From contig CAVEYD010000049.1 in assembly GCA_963619835.1 (NCBI GenBank), positions 1 to 7,471 on the forward strand: a DNA stretch of 7,471 bases. The letters are read 5' to 3'. This document shows positions 1-6,126 of the stretch, piece by piece. The DNA comes from Fimimonas sp963619835. Lineage in GTDB: Bacteria > Bacillota > Clostridia > Christensenellales > CAG-314. The position numbers were made by a program, and so were the translations under genes. Within the stretch, counting starts at the first letter, position 1, and every line of letters starts with the position of its first letter. The notes beneath the pieces were generated by a model. The model did not search any database. It was not told the origin of the DNA and was given only the letters and a program-made list of their open reading frames with translations.

Positions 1-36
1 TTTTAGGTTAATTTTTAGTAAAAATAATTGATTTAA

Positions 37-42
37 TATACT
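37..42 (+). promoter_or_regulatory. Possible -10 element upstream of the metallophosphoesterase gene
   Basis: The hexamer TATACT differs from the consensus TATAAT at one position and lies 40 bases before the ATG at 82. The best -35 candidate at 17-bp spacing is TTTAGT (14-19), which is poor. Transcription from here would start near 49, leaving a leader of about 33 bases with no clear Shine-Dalgarno sequence. The good ribosome-binding-like stretch AAGGTGG (43-49) is too far from the ATG to serve it. Confidence 0.25.
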
Positions 43-81
43 AAGGTGGACAAAACAAAAAAAATGTGTTAAATTATTTAT

Positions 82-777
82 ATGAAAGTATTTGCAATTT
101 CCGATTTACACTTGTCTACGGCTTGTCCAAAGCCGATGAATGTCTTCGGCACTCAGTGGGACAACTATTTTGAACTAATTTGTCAAGATTGGCGGAGCAA
201 GGTTTCCGATGAGGATCTTGTCTTGTTACCGGGAGATTTCTCTTGGGGAATGCGACTTGAAGAGGCTCTCGAAGACTTTAAGTTAGTTGCCGACCTGCCG
301 GGTAAAAAAATTATTTTAAGGGGCAATCACGACTACTGGTGGAACACTTTAACACAGGTTCGCAATGCCTTGCCTGACGGATTTTATGCCCTTCAAAACG
401 ATTGTTTTCGTTTTAACGATGTTTTGATTTGTGGCACTCGCGGATGGGTTTGTCCGGACGGAGACAACTTAAGCGAGGCAGACAAAAAAATATACTTGCG
501 CGAAACAGAACGATTAAAACTTTCGATTTCCGCCATGCAAAAAGAGCGCAAGCCAACCGACAAAGTTATTGCGATAATGCATTACCCGCCCTTCAACGGA
601 CATTATGACGAATCTGAATTTACTCGTCAATTTGTCGCCGCAGATGTTCCTGTGGTAGTGTACGGACATCTTCACGGCAAAGACTGTCGTGCAACGCTTC
701 ACCTAAAACGTTTTAACATTGATTTCTACTTAACAAGTTGCGACCTTGTCGGAAACAAACTTGTCGAAATTTTATAG
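82..777 (+). CDS. Calcineurin-like metallophosphoesterase (predicted phosphohydrolase)
   Basis: This 231-residue protein has the full set of metallophosphoesterase motifs in order: DLH (D8, H10), GD (51-52), GNHD (81-84), a single His in MHYPP (H167) and GHLH (H196, H198). These supply the two-metal site and the catalytic His of the calcineurin-like phosphoesterase family (Pfam Metallophos), so the enzyme should be active. There is no signal peptide or membrane segment, so it is probably cytoplasmic. The tryptophan-rich stretches GDFSW and DYWW recall the bacterial subgroup of predicted phosphohydrolases near COG1768, whose substrate is not established as far as I know. ATG 82 is the first in-frame start after a stop at 70-72, although no convincing Shine-Dalgarno precedes it. 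The gene appears monocistronic: its own terminator follows, and mraZ has a separate promoter. Family assignment is secure; substrate and role are unknown. Confidence 0.9.
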   Translation: MKVFAISDLHLSTACPKPMNVFGTQWDNYFELICQDWRSKVSDEDLVLLPGDFSWGMRLEEALEDFKLVADLPGKKIILRGNHDYWWNTLTQVRNALPDGFYALQNDCFRFNDVLICGTRGWVCPDGDNLSEADKKIYLRETERLKLSISAMQKERKPTDKVIAIMHYPPFNGHYDESEFTRQFVAADVPVVVYGHLHGKDCRATLHLKRFNIDFYLTSCDLVGNKLVEIL

Positions 778-840
778 ACGCGATTTTATCAAAACTTTTT
801 TTATTTTTTTTTAACAATCTCTAAATTTTATGCTTATTCT

Positions 841-867
841 AAACGCCATATTTTATGGCGTTTTTTT
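841..867 (+). terminator. Rho-independent terminator after the metallophosphoesterase gene
   Basis: A perfect 10-bp stem (841-850 with 854-863, core ACGCCATA/TATGGCGT) closes a three-base loop and runs into a T-tract (861-867), followed by more T-rich sequence. It sits 64 bases after the stop codon and separates this transcript from the dcw promoter. Confidence 0.9.
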
Positions 868-1016
868 ATTTTTTAGATAATATTTTTGAGTTAGTCAATC
901 TTTATGCATTTCAAACTTTAATTATAATGAAAAAGATATCAAATATTTCGCTAATAAACTGTATTTTTGCTATAAAAAACTAATTTTCAAAAAAAAATAA
1001 AAAAAAATAAAAAATT

Positions 1017-1046
1017 TGGTTAAAAATGGTTGAAAATGGTTAAACA
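1017..1046 (+). repeat. Three 10-bp direct repeats, probable MraZ operator
   Basis: Three head-to-tail copies of TGGTTRAAMA start at 1017, 1027 and 1037, exactly 10 bp apart. The TGGTT core is identical in all three. From established work, MraZ of other bacteria binds short direct repeats with TGG(G)-like cores spaced about one helical turn in front of mraZ and represses the promoter. Position, period and core all fit that pattern. Binding by this MraZ is inferred, not shown. Confidence 0.7.
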
Positions 1047-1058
1047 ATGTGTTAGAAT
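1030..1058 (+). promoter_or_regulatory. mraZ promoter with extended -10, inside the repeat array
   Basis: TTGAAA (1030-1035, one mismatch to TTGACA) is followed by a 17-bp spacer and TAGAAT (1053-1058, one mismatch to TATAAT). TG at 1050-1051 makes it an extended -10. The predicted start is near 1065, giving a leader of about 26 bases with Shine-Dalgarno AAGGG (1077-1081) nine bases before the ATG. The -35 lies within the second repeat, so a bound repressor would block polymerase. Confidence 0.7.
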
Positions 1059-1090
1059 ATTTTTACCAAAGAAAATAAGGGTAAATAAGC

Positions 1091-1540
1091 ATGTTTTTGG
1101 TTGGCAATTACCAACATACGTTGGATGACAAAAACAGAATAAGGCTTCCGGCCAAGTATCGCGACCAAATGGGCAGCAATTATATTTTGATGCCCGGTAT
1201 GGATGGTTGCATTTTTGTCTATCCTGCGGATGAAGAGCAAAAGCTTATCAAGGCAATGCAAGATTTAGGTGGTTTCGATCCTGATAGTTCCGAATGGTTA
1301 AGAAGCATTTCCGAATATTCCGACAGTGTAGAAGCTGACGGACAAGGAAGATTTATTCTTTCAAAAGATTTGATGGAGCTATGTGGAATTCAAAAAGATG
1401 TACACATTGTCGGTGCTATCAATCGTGTAGAAATTTGGAGCGAAGAAGCTTATGTCGCTCGTAGAAATTCTCAAGACCGTTCGCCGAAAGCATTTGACGA
1501 AAGATACAGAAATTTACACAAGGCAATTAACCAAAAATGA
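1091..1540 (+). CDS. mraZ: Transcriptional regulator MraZ
   Basis: This 149-residue protein has usual MraZ length and two tandem MraZ (SpoVT/AbrB-like swapped-hairpin) repeats. The first carries DDKNRIRLPAKYR (residues 12-24) and the second DGQGRFIL (83-90), the two forms of the family's DxxGR signature. The first copy has Asn15 where Gly is commonest. MraZ forms a ring-shaped oligomer that binds direct repeats in front of its own gene and represses the dcw operon. The start is well supported: AAGGG stands nine bases upstream and the N-terminus MFLVGNYQHTLDDK matches the family from residue 1. The last four bases overlap the rsmH start (ATGA), implying translational coupling. The repeat array at 1017-1046 is the likely target. 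Confidence 0.95.
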   Translation: MFLVGNYQHTLDDKNRIRLPAKYRDQMGSNYILMPGMDGCIFVYPADEEQKLIKAMQDLGGFDPDSSEWLRSISEYSDSVEADGQGRFILSKDLMELCGIQKDVHIVGAINRVEIWSEEAYVARRNSQDRSPKAFDERYRNLHKAINQK

Positions 1541-2466
1541 TTTTTCAACACAAATCAGTTTTGCTTGACGAATGTATTGAGTCGCTAAACATAAAACCTA
1601 ACGGAATTTACGTAGATTGTACTGCCGGTGGCGGTGGACACTCAAGAGAAATCTTAAAAAGATTGACCGACGGAATGCTCATTGCAATCGACAAAGATGA
1701 GGAAGCTTTGGCAGTTTGCAAAGAAAGGTTAAACTTTGGCAATGCTAAGTTAATTCACAGCGACTTTAAAAACTTACCCCAAATTTTAGACGACTTGCAA
1801 ATAAGTAAAGTTGACGGAATTTTGGCAGATTTAGGTGTAAGCTCCTATCAAATAGACAATCCAAACCGCGGTTTCTCCTACATGGCAAAGGATGCACACC
1901 TCAACATGAAAATGGATGAGTCGCAAAAATTATCTGCTTACGAAGTTGTCAACACTTACGATGAAAGAAGGTTGTTTGAAATAATTCGTGATTACGGCGA
2001 AGATAAATTTGCAAAGAATATTGCTAAAAACATTGTTTTGGCAAGACAAACAAAAAGCATCGAAACTTGCGGCGAACTTGTTGAAATAATTGATCGTTCA
2101 ATACCGTTTGCGGTAAAGAAGAATGGTGGCCACCCGGCCAAACGTACATTTCAAGCGTTAAGAATAGAAGTCAACGGTGAGCTTGACGGACTAAAAGAGT
2201 TTATTTCAAATTCGGCAAACAGACTAAATGTCGGTGGAAGACTTGCAATAATTACATTCCATTCTCTCGAAGACAGAATAGTCAAGCATGAATTTATCGA
2301 TCTAACAACGGGCTGCATTTGCCCACCTAACATACCAATTTGCGTATGTAACCACAAAGCGCAAGGAGTACTGGTCAACAAAAAACCGATACTTCCAAGC
2401 GAAGAAGAACTACAACAAAACAGTCGCTCACAAAGCGCTAAATTAAGAGTTTTTGAAAAAAGCTAA
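1537..2466 (+). CDS. rsmH: 16S rRNA (cytosine(1402)-N(4))-methyltransferase
   Basis: RsmH (formerly MraW) uses S-adenosylmethionine to methylate N4 of cytidine 1402 of 16S rRNA in the decoding centre. At 309 residues the protein is full length. Visible motifs are HKSVLLDE near the N-terminus (5-12), the SAM-binding loop after VDCTAGGGGHS (residues 26-36), DLGVSS (98-103), HPAKRTFQALRIEVN (199-213), FHSLEDR (241-247) and the C-terminal NSRSQSAKLR. That last motif is usually NPRSRSAKLR, so two positions differ, probably neutrally. A Cys-rich stretch (CICPPNIPICVC) near residues 260-271 lies in the region where family members vary but often carry cysteines. The ATG overlaps the mraZ stop by four bases, and the ftsL-like gene begins 14 bases after the stop. 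Confidence 0.96.
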   Translation: MIFQHKSVLLDECIESLNIKPNGIYVDCTAGGGGHSREILKRLTDGMLIAIDKDEEALAVCKERLNFGNAKLIHSDFKNLPQILDDLQISKVDGILADLGVSSYQIDNPNRGFSYMAKDAHLNMKMDESQKLSAYEVVNTYDERRLFEIIRDYGEDKFAKNIAKNIVLARQTKSIETCGELVEIIDRSIPFAVKKNGGHPAKRTFQALRIEVNGELDGLKEFISNSANRLNVGGRLAIITFHSLEDRIVKHEFIDLTTGCICPPNIPICVCNHKAQGVLVNKKPILPSEEELQQNSRSQSAKLRVFEKS

Positions 2467-2472
2467 AAGGAG
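2466..2472 (+). promoter_or_regulatory. Shine-Dalgarno deciding the ftsL-like start
   Basis: AAAGGAG begins on the last base of the rsmH stop codon and lies eight bases before ATG 2481. The in-frame GTG at 2472-2474 starts on the last base of this element and so cannot use it. Confidence 0.85.
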
Positions 2473-2480
2473 TGAATACC

Positions 2481-3110
2481 ATGCAAAGAAATTACGATTC
2501 GACTTATGCACAAACAAATGGTGCCGACGTATATGCCGGTGTACAAATGCCATTTTTCGAAACTGGTGTCAGCACTGACACGCAGGAATTTTCTCTTGCA
2601 AGTATTCAAGAAAAACTTGGTGCTACAACTTTAACCAACAACGAAGTTGTCGAGCCTGCCGTAACCGAAGACATCATGCCTTCATCACAAACGATGCACA
2701 TGACGTTTGAGCGCAACTACACGGCAGAGCAAAAAGCAACTCAAACAAAGTTTAGCACAAAACAAAAAATAATGGTGGCAAGTTATGTTGCAATCGTGCT
2801 TAGTCTTGCAATTGCAATCACTTTGTGTGGAATTGCCGTCAATGCAAGTTTTGGGAGTTTTATTTCAATGGATGCAACATACACTGAGCTCCAATCTGCT
2901 AGTGCTTCACTTGACTCTCAACTTGCCGTTGACAACACCGCCGAACTTCTTGAAAGAGCTACCCAACTTGGCTATGTCGATGCGTCCTCTAGTGGAACGG
3001 TTACCCGTACTTATGAGAAAATCGAAACAAGGTCGGCTCAAGATCTTTCAGTGGAAGGCAATTGGTTTGACACATTTCGTGATTGGATTAACAGTATTTT
3101 TGCAAACTAA
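2481..3110 (+). CDS. FtsL-like divisome membrane protein (divergent)
   Basis: This 209-residue protein lies where ftsL is found, directly after rsmH. It has a long hydrophilic N-terminal tail (1-96), one membrane helix (about 97-120) and a short outer domain (121-209). The outer domain has a heptad-like helix (roughly 128-166) ending LLERATQLGYVDA, which resembles the coiled coil and final 'A..LGM' turn of FtsL/DivIC proteins. FtsL joins DivIB and DivIC to activate the septal synthase FtsW-PBP2b; that role is inferred here from position and topology. A GTG at 2472 is in frame but forms the last base of the Shine-Dalgarno AAAGGAG (2466-2472). The ATG at 2481, eight bases after it, is therefore the start. 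Oddities: the cytoplasmic tail is several times longer than in typical FtsL, and the coiled coil is rich in Ser/Ala. It could instead be an unrelated membrane protein in the ftsL slot. Confidence 0.72.
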   Translation: MQRNYDSTYAQTNGADVYAGVQMPFFETGVSTDTQEFSLASIQEKLGATTLTNNEVVEPAVTEDIMPSSQTMHMTFERNYTAEQKATQTKFSTKQKIMVASYVAIVLSLAIAITLCGIAVNASFGSFISMDATYTELQSASASLDSQLAVDNTAELLERATQLGYVDASSSGTVTRTYEKIETRSAQDLSVEGNWFDTFRDWINSIFAN

Positions 3111-3191
3111 TTTATTGTTGTGCAAAATACAACCCTTTGATTTGACCTAAAAGCTTTTTAAAAAACTCAAAACCTCTAAAAATAATTGTCA

Positions 3192-3227
3192 AAAAAAAAT
3201 GCCATCAAAAGTGATGGCATTTTTTTT
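3192..3227. terminator. Bidirectional terminator between the dcw genes and the c-di-GMP operon
   Basis: An eight-bp G+C-containing stem TGCCATCA/TGATGGCA (3200-3207 with 3212-3219) with loop AAAG is flanked by eight A on one side and eight T on the other. The flanks extend the pairing to 16 bp and give a U-tract in both directions. It stops the plus-strand dcw transcript 82 bases after the ftsL-like stop. It also stops the minus-strand operon about 17 bases after its last stop. Confidence 0.92.
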
Positions 3228-3243
3228 GGGGTTTATTTAATTT

Positions 3244-6123
3244 TTATTTTAAATTTTCCAAACTTGATTTGCCGTAAATAAGTGCCTCATATTTTTCTGC
3301 AGGCAATGGTTTACTAAAGTAATAACCTTGCATTTGGTTACAGCCAAATTCATAAAGCATTTTTGCTTGTTCAAGAGTTTCAACGCCCTCGGCAATTATC
3401 GGTGTTTCCAAATCTTTTGACAGTTTAATCATGTTCGAAATGATGTGTTTGCTTTTGTCACTATTGTCTGACAAAAACTTCATATCGAGTTTTATTTTGT
3501 CTACAGTCAACTCTTTAAGAGTATTAAGGGACGAGTAGCCTGATCCAAAGTCGTCAATTTCAATCGAAAATCCTTTCTCACGCAAGTAGTTAATTATGTT
3601 TGTAATTTTTTCTGTATCTTGCATGTAAGCACTTTCTGTAACTTCCAAATTGATTGACGAGTGGGGTAGTTTGTAAAAGTCAATTGTTCTTTCAAGTAAA
3701 TCTAAAAAGTGTTTGTCAATTATATCTTTGCGAGACAAATTTACCGAAACTTTTATGTCTTTTCTGCCAAGCTCATCCATCCACTTTCTAAGATATTTGC
3801 AAGTTTTGTCAATTACATAAATGTCAACTTTGCTTATGTAATTACTTTTTTCAAGTAGTGGAATAAATTTTCCCGGTGCAACCAAGCCTTTCGTCGGATG
3901 ATTCCATCTAACAAGTGCTTCGGCACAAAATACTTTTTTCTTTTCAAAGTCAACTTGTGGTTGGAAGTAAACTTCAAATTGATTTTTAACAATTGCCGTT
4001 TGTATCTCGCGTAGCATTTCAAGTTGTTCTTGTTCTTTTTCAGACATGCCACGTTCGTAGTATGCATAGTGATTGTTCAAATCGTATTTTATTTTTTGAA
4101 GGGCAAGCAAGGCTTTGTAGCTCATTCTGTAGGGTGATTCCCCTTCTTCGCACAAATCGTAAATACCGATGTGAATATTTATCGGGATGCTCAAACCATA
4201 CTTACTAAAGAATTTCAAAAACAGTTCGTAGCTTTCTTGCGGAGACATGCTTCCTTCGGGGCAAAATCTTGCAAAGTTGTCTGCGCTCAAATGTCCGCAA
4301 AAGTAATCATCTGTGCTGTAGCTGTACATGTAGTTTCCAATATCTTTCAACAGCTTATCACCGATATCGTAGCCGTACACGCCGTTTATATCCTTAAAGT
4401 TATCAATGTTGTAGCGTTGTATTCTAAACTTCTTTCCGGGGTTTTCAGCAATCCATCTGTCGACTTTTTTGTGGAAACCTGTCGAATCATAAATACCTGT
4501 AAGCGGATCGATATCGTTTGAAAATGCCGATGTTATGTCTTCCATCGAGCACATAATAAACTTCTTGTTTTCATCGTAGTAGCGGAAGTTTAATCTCTTG
4601 TGCATAATCTTGTCGCTACCCGGCGGTGAAAATTGGAAGTCAGTAAAGTAGTGCAAAACTTTTTTTAATTTTTCCACCAAAAACGGTATCGAAAGTTCTT
4701 GCTTAAATCTTTCTCTAAGTACTTCGGCAACGTATATGTCGGTGCAGTTGGCAATATTTTGCGTAAACGAAACATTTTCAATATCCAAATATCTTGCCAT
4801 TTTTTTAGTAATAAATCTGTTAATTTCTACAATCTTGTCTTCATTGACGTCAATTAGAATTGCTCCGTCAAAGTGTACACTAAATAGTTTTTCCAAAAAC
4901 AAATTTTCACTAAGCACCAAATCTGAGTGTGGTGTATTGTTAATGATCTTATCTGTATTGCCGTATCTTTCAAGTTTTGTTTGATACATCTTTTTGTCGG
5001 CATTAACTATCAAGCTGTTTGCGTTGTCAATTTCTTTGTTAAATTTTGTAATACCAATACTAACAGAAACCGTATGTCTAAATTTTTCTGCAATGCTTTT
5101 TTGATGTATAGACTCTTCAATTCTTGTAACTACGTCGTTCACATCCGAATCTTCGGGTAAAGTAAGTACAAATGCAAATTCATCTCCGCCGTATCTTGCG
5201 CATATTGAGTTTGTGTCCTCTGCAATTGATGCAAGAACTTCTGCAATAAGCAGTAGTGTTTTGTCTCCTTCGTTATGCCCGTAAGTGTCGTTCAAGTCTT
5301 TAAAAGCATCTACATCCATAAACAAAAAGTAAAGTTCGTGTTTTGGCGGTAAGTACTTTATTCTTTTGGAAAGTTCAATCGAAAGTCTTCTTCGGTTGTA
5401 AATTCCTGTTAGCGGATCAAGAGAAACTTGTGCATTTAACGTATTTGTGTAAACTATCAAAAACGAAAATACCGGCGAGCTTGACAAAATAGGTACCGTT
5501 TGGAAAAACGGTTGTAAAATTGCGCAAACAAGCGGAGGTAATGCAAATGAAATCATTGTCAGCATTTTGCTAACATCTTTTTTTGTCATCTTGCTTCCGA
5601 TAATTGCAAATTTTATCGATGCTAACACTATGTAAGCGTAAGACAATACGTGTTGAAAGTAGTAAAGCCATCCGCCACGAATGTATACGTAATCATTTGT
5701 TGCTGAATCAAAATCAAAATGGTAAAGCCAACCGGTAATGTCGTTTAATATGTACAAAGCAATTAGTGCAAAAATAGGGCAGAGTGAGATAATTTTTCCC
5801 GCGTTATTTATAAAAATTGTTTTTTTATACGTATATTCCGAGTATACAAACCACAAGTAAGCTGAAAGTGCAAAAGATAAAAAGTAAAAATTATTAACGA
5901 ATTTTAACAACCACACAGGACGTGGCGATGCAAAGTTTAAAATCAAGCACCACGCACAATCAAATATGTTCATTGCCACAGCAAAGTAAATTGACAGCAA
6001 AAATACAAAACGCATTTTTGTCCTATCAATTCCGCTTTTTTTTGCTTTGATGGCTAAAATTAAAAGAAGAACAATGTTGGCGACGTTAATGTAAGCATAA
6101 GTAAAATGAGGACTACTGCCCAT
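3244..6123 (-). CDS. 7TM - GGDEF - PAS-like - degenerate GGDEF - EAL protein (c-di-GMP turnover)
   Basis: This 959-residue membrane protein has about seven helices (residues 10-228), then an intact GGDEF domain (235-390, GGDEF at 312-316). A PAS-like segment follows (405-533, ending in MEDIT). A second GGDEF fold comes next (539-690) whose active loop reads SADNF (613-617). An EAL domain (700-945) closes the protein. The EAL domain keeps the expected catalytic and metal residues: EAL (735-737), N795, E827/E830, DDFG (857-860), K878, E912 and Q932. It should hydrolyse cyclic di-GMP, while the first GGDEF could synthesise it. That GGDEF lacks the RxxD inhibitory site (DTNS instead). The second GGDEF probably regulates, for example by binding GTP. 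ATG 6123 lies three bases after the stop of the upstream gene, with AAGGGGG (6136-6142) as a distant Shine-Dalgarno, so translation is probably coupled. Net activity cannot be read from sequence. Confidence 0.93.
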   Translation of the reverse strand: MGSSPHFTYAYINVANIVLLLILAIKAKKSGIDRTKMRFVFLLSIYFAVAMNIFDCAWCLILNFASPRPVWLLKFVNNFYFLSFALSAYLWFVYSEYTYKKTIFINNAGKIISLCPIFALIALYILNDITGWLYHFDFDSATNDYVYIRGGWLYYFQHVLSYAYIVLASIKFAIIGSKMTKKDVSKMLTMISFALPPLVCAILQPFFQTVPILSSSPVFSFLIVYTNTLNAQVSLDPLTGIYNRRRLSIELSKRIKYLPPKHELYFLFMDVDAFKDLNDTYGHNEGDKTLLLIAEVLASIAEDTNSICARYGGDEFAFVLTLPEDSDVNDVVTRIEESIHQKSIAEKFRHTVSVSIGITKFNKEIDNANSLIVNADKKMYQTKLERYGNTDKIINNTPHSDLVLSENLFLEKLFSVHFDGAILIDVNEDKIVEINRFITKKMARYLDIENVSFTQNIANCTDIYVAEVLRERFKQELSIPFLVEKLKKVLHYFTDFQFSPPGSDKIMHKRLNFRYYDENKKFIMCSMEDITSAFSNDIDPLTGIYDSTGFHKKVDRWIAENPGKKFRIQRYNIDNFKDINGVYGYDIGDKLLKDIGNYMYSYSTDDYFCGHLSADNFARFCPEGSMSPQESYELFLKFFSKYGLSIPINIHIGIYDLCEEGESPYRMSYKALLALQKIKYDLNNHYAYYERGMSEKEQEQLEMLREIQTAIVKNQFEVYFQPQVDFEKKKVFCAEALVRWNHPTKGLVAPGKFIPLLEKSNYISKVDIYVIDKTCKYLRKWMDELGRKDIKVSVNLSRKDIIDKHFLDLLERTIDFYKLPHSSINLEVTESAYMQDTEKITNIINYLREKGFSIEIDDFGSGYSSLNTLKELTVDKIKLDMKFLSDNSDKSKHIISNMIKLSKDLETPIIAEGVETLEQAKMLYEFGCNQMQGYYFSKPLPAEKYEALIYGKSSLENLK

Positions 6124-6126
6124 AAA

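Larger units (their letters stand above)
778..1090. other. Intergenic region between the phosphoesterase gene and mraZ
   Basis: This 313-base gap has no open frame with a credible ribosome binding site. It holds T-runs (797-812), the terminator at 841-867, an isolated perfect TATAAT at 923-928 without a good -35, two phased A-tracts (989-1014), the repeat array and promoter of mraZ (1017-1058), and the mraZ Shine-Dalgarno AAGGG (1077-1081). Confidence 0.8.

Noticed and set aside
43..72. AAGGTGG followed by ATG-TGT-TAA (64-72), a possible two-codon leader ORF before the phosphoesterase gene
   Set aside because: The spacing of about 13 bases is long, the ORF has only two codons, and the element may lie outside the transcript if the TATACT at 37-42 is the -10. 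Chance is the simpler explanation.
923..928. Perfect TATAAT in the gap before mraZ
   Set aside because: No usable -35 at 16-19 bp, no extended TG, and the region is so AT-rich that such a hexamer is expected by chance.
2785..3150. Open frame of 121 codons on the plus strand inside the ftsL-like gene
   Set aside because: It overlaps a gene with a strong ribosome binding site in another frame, has no Shine-Dalgarno of its own, and its Leu/Ser-rich translation looks like a frame shadow.
4171..4521. Plus-strand open frame opposite the GGDEF-EAL gene
   Set aside because: It runs antisense to the second GGDEF domain, which has clear family motifs; the translation has no recognisable motif and no ribosome binding site was seen.
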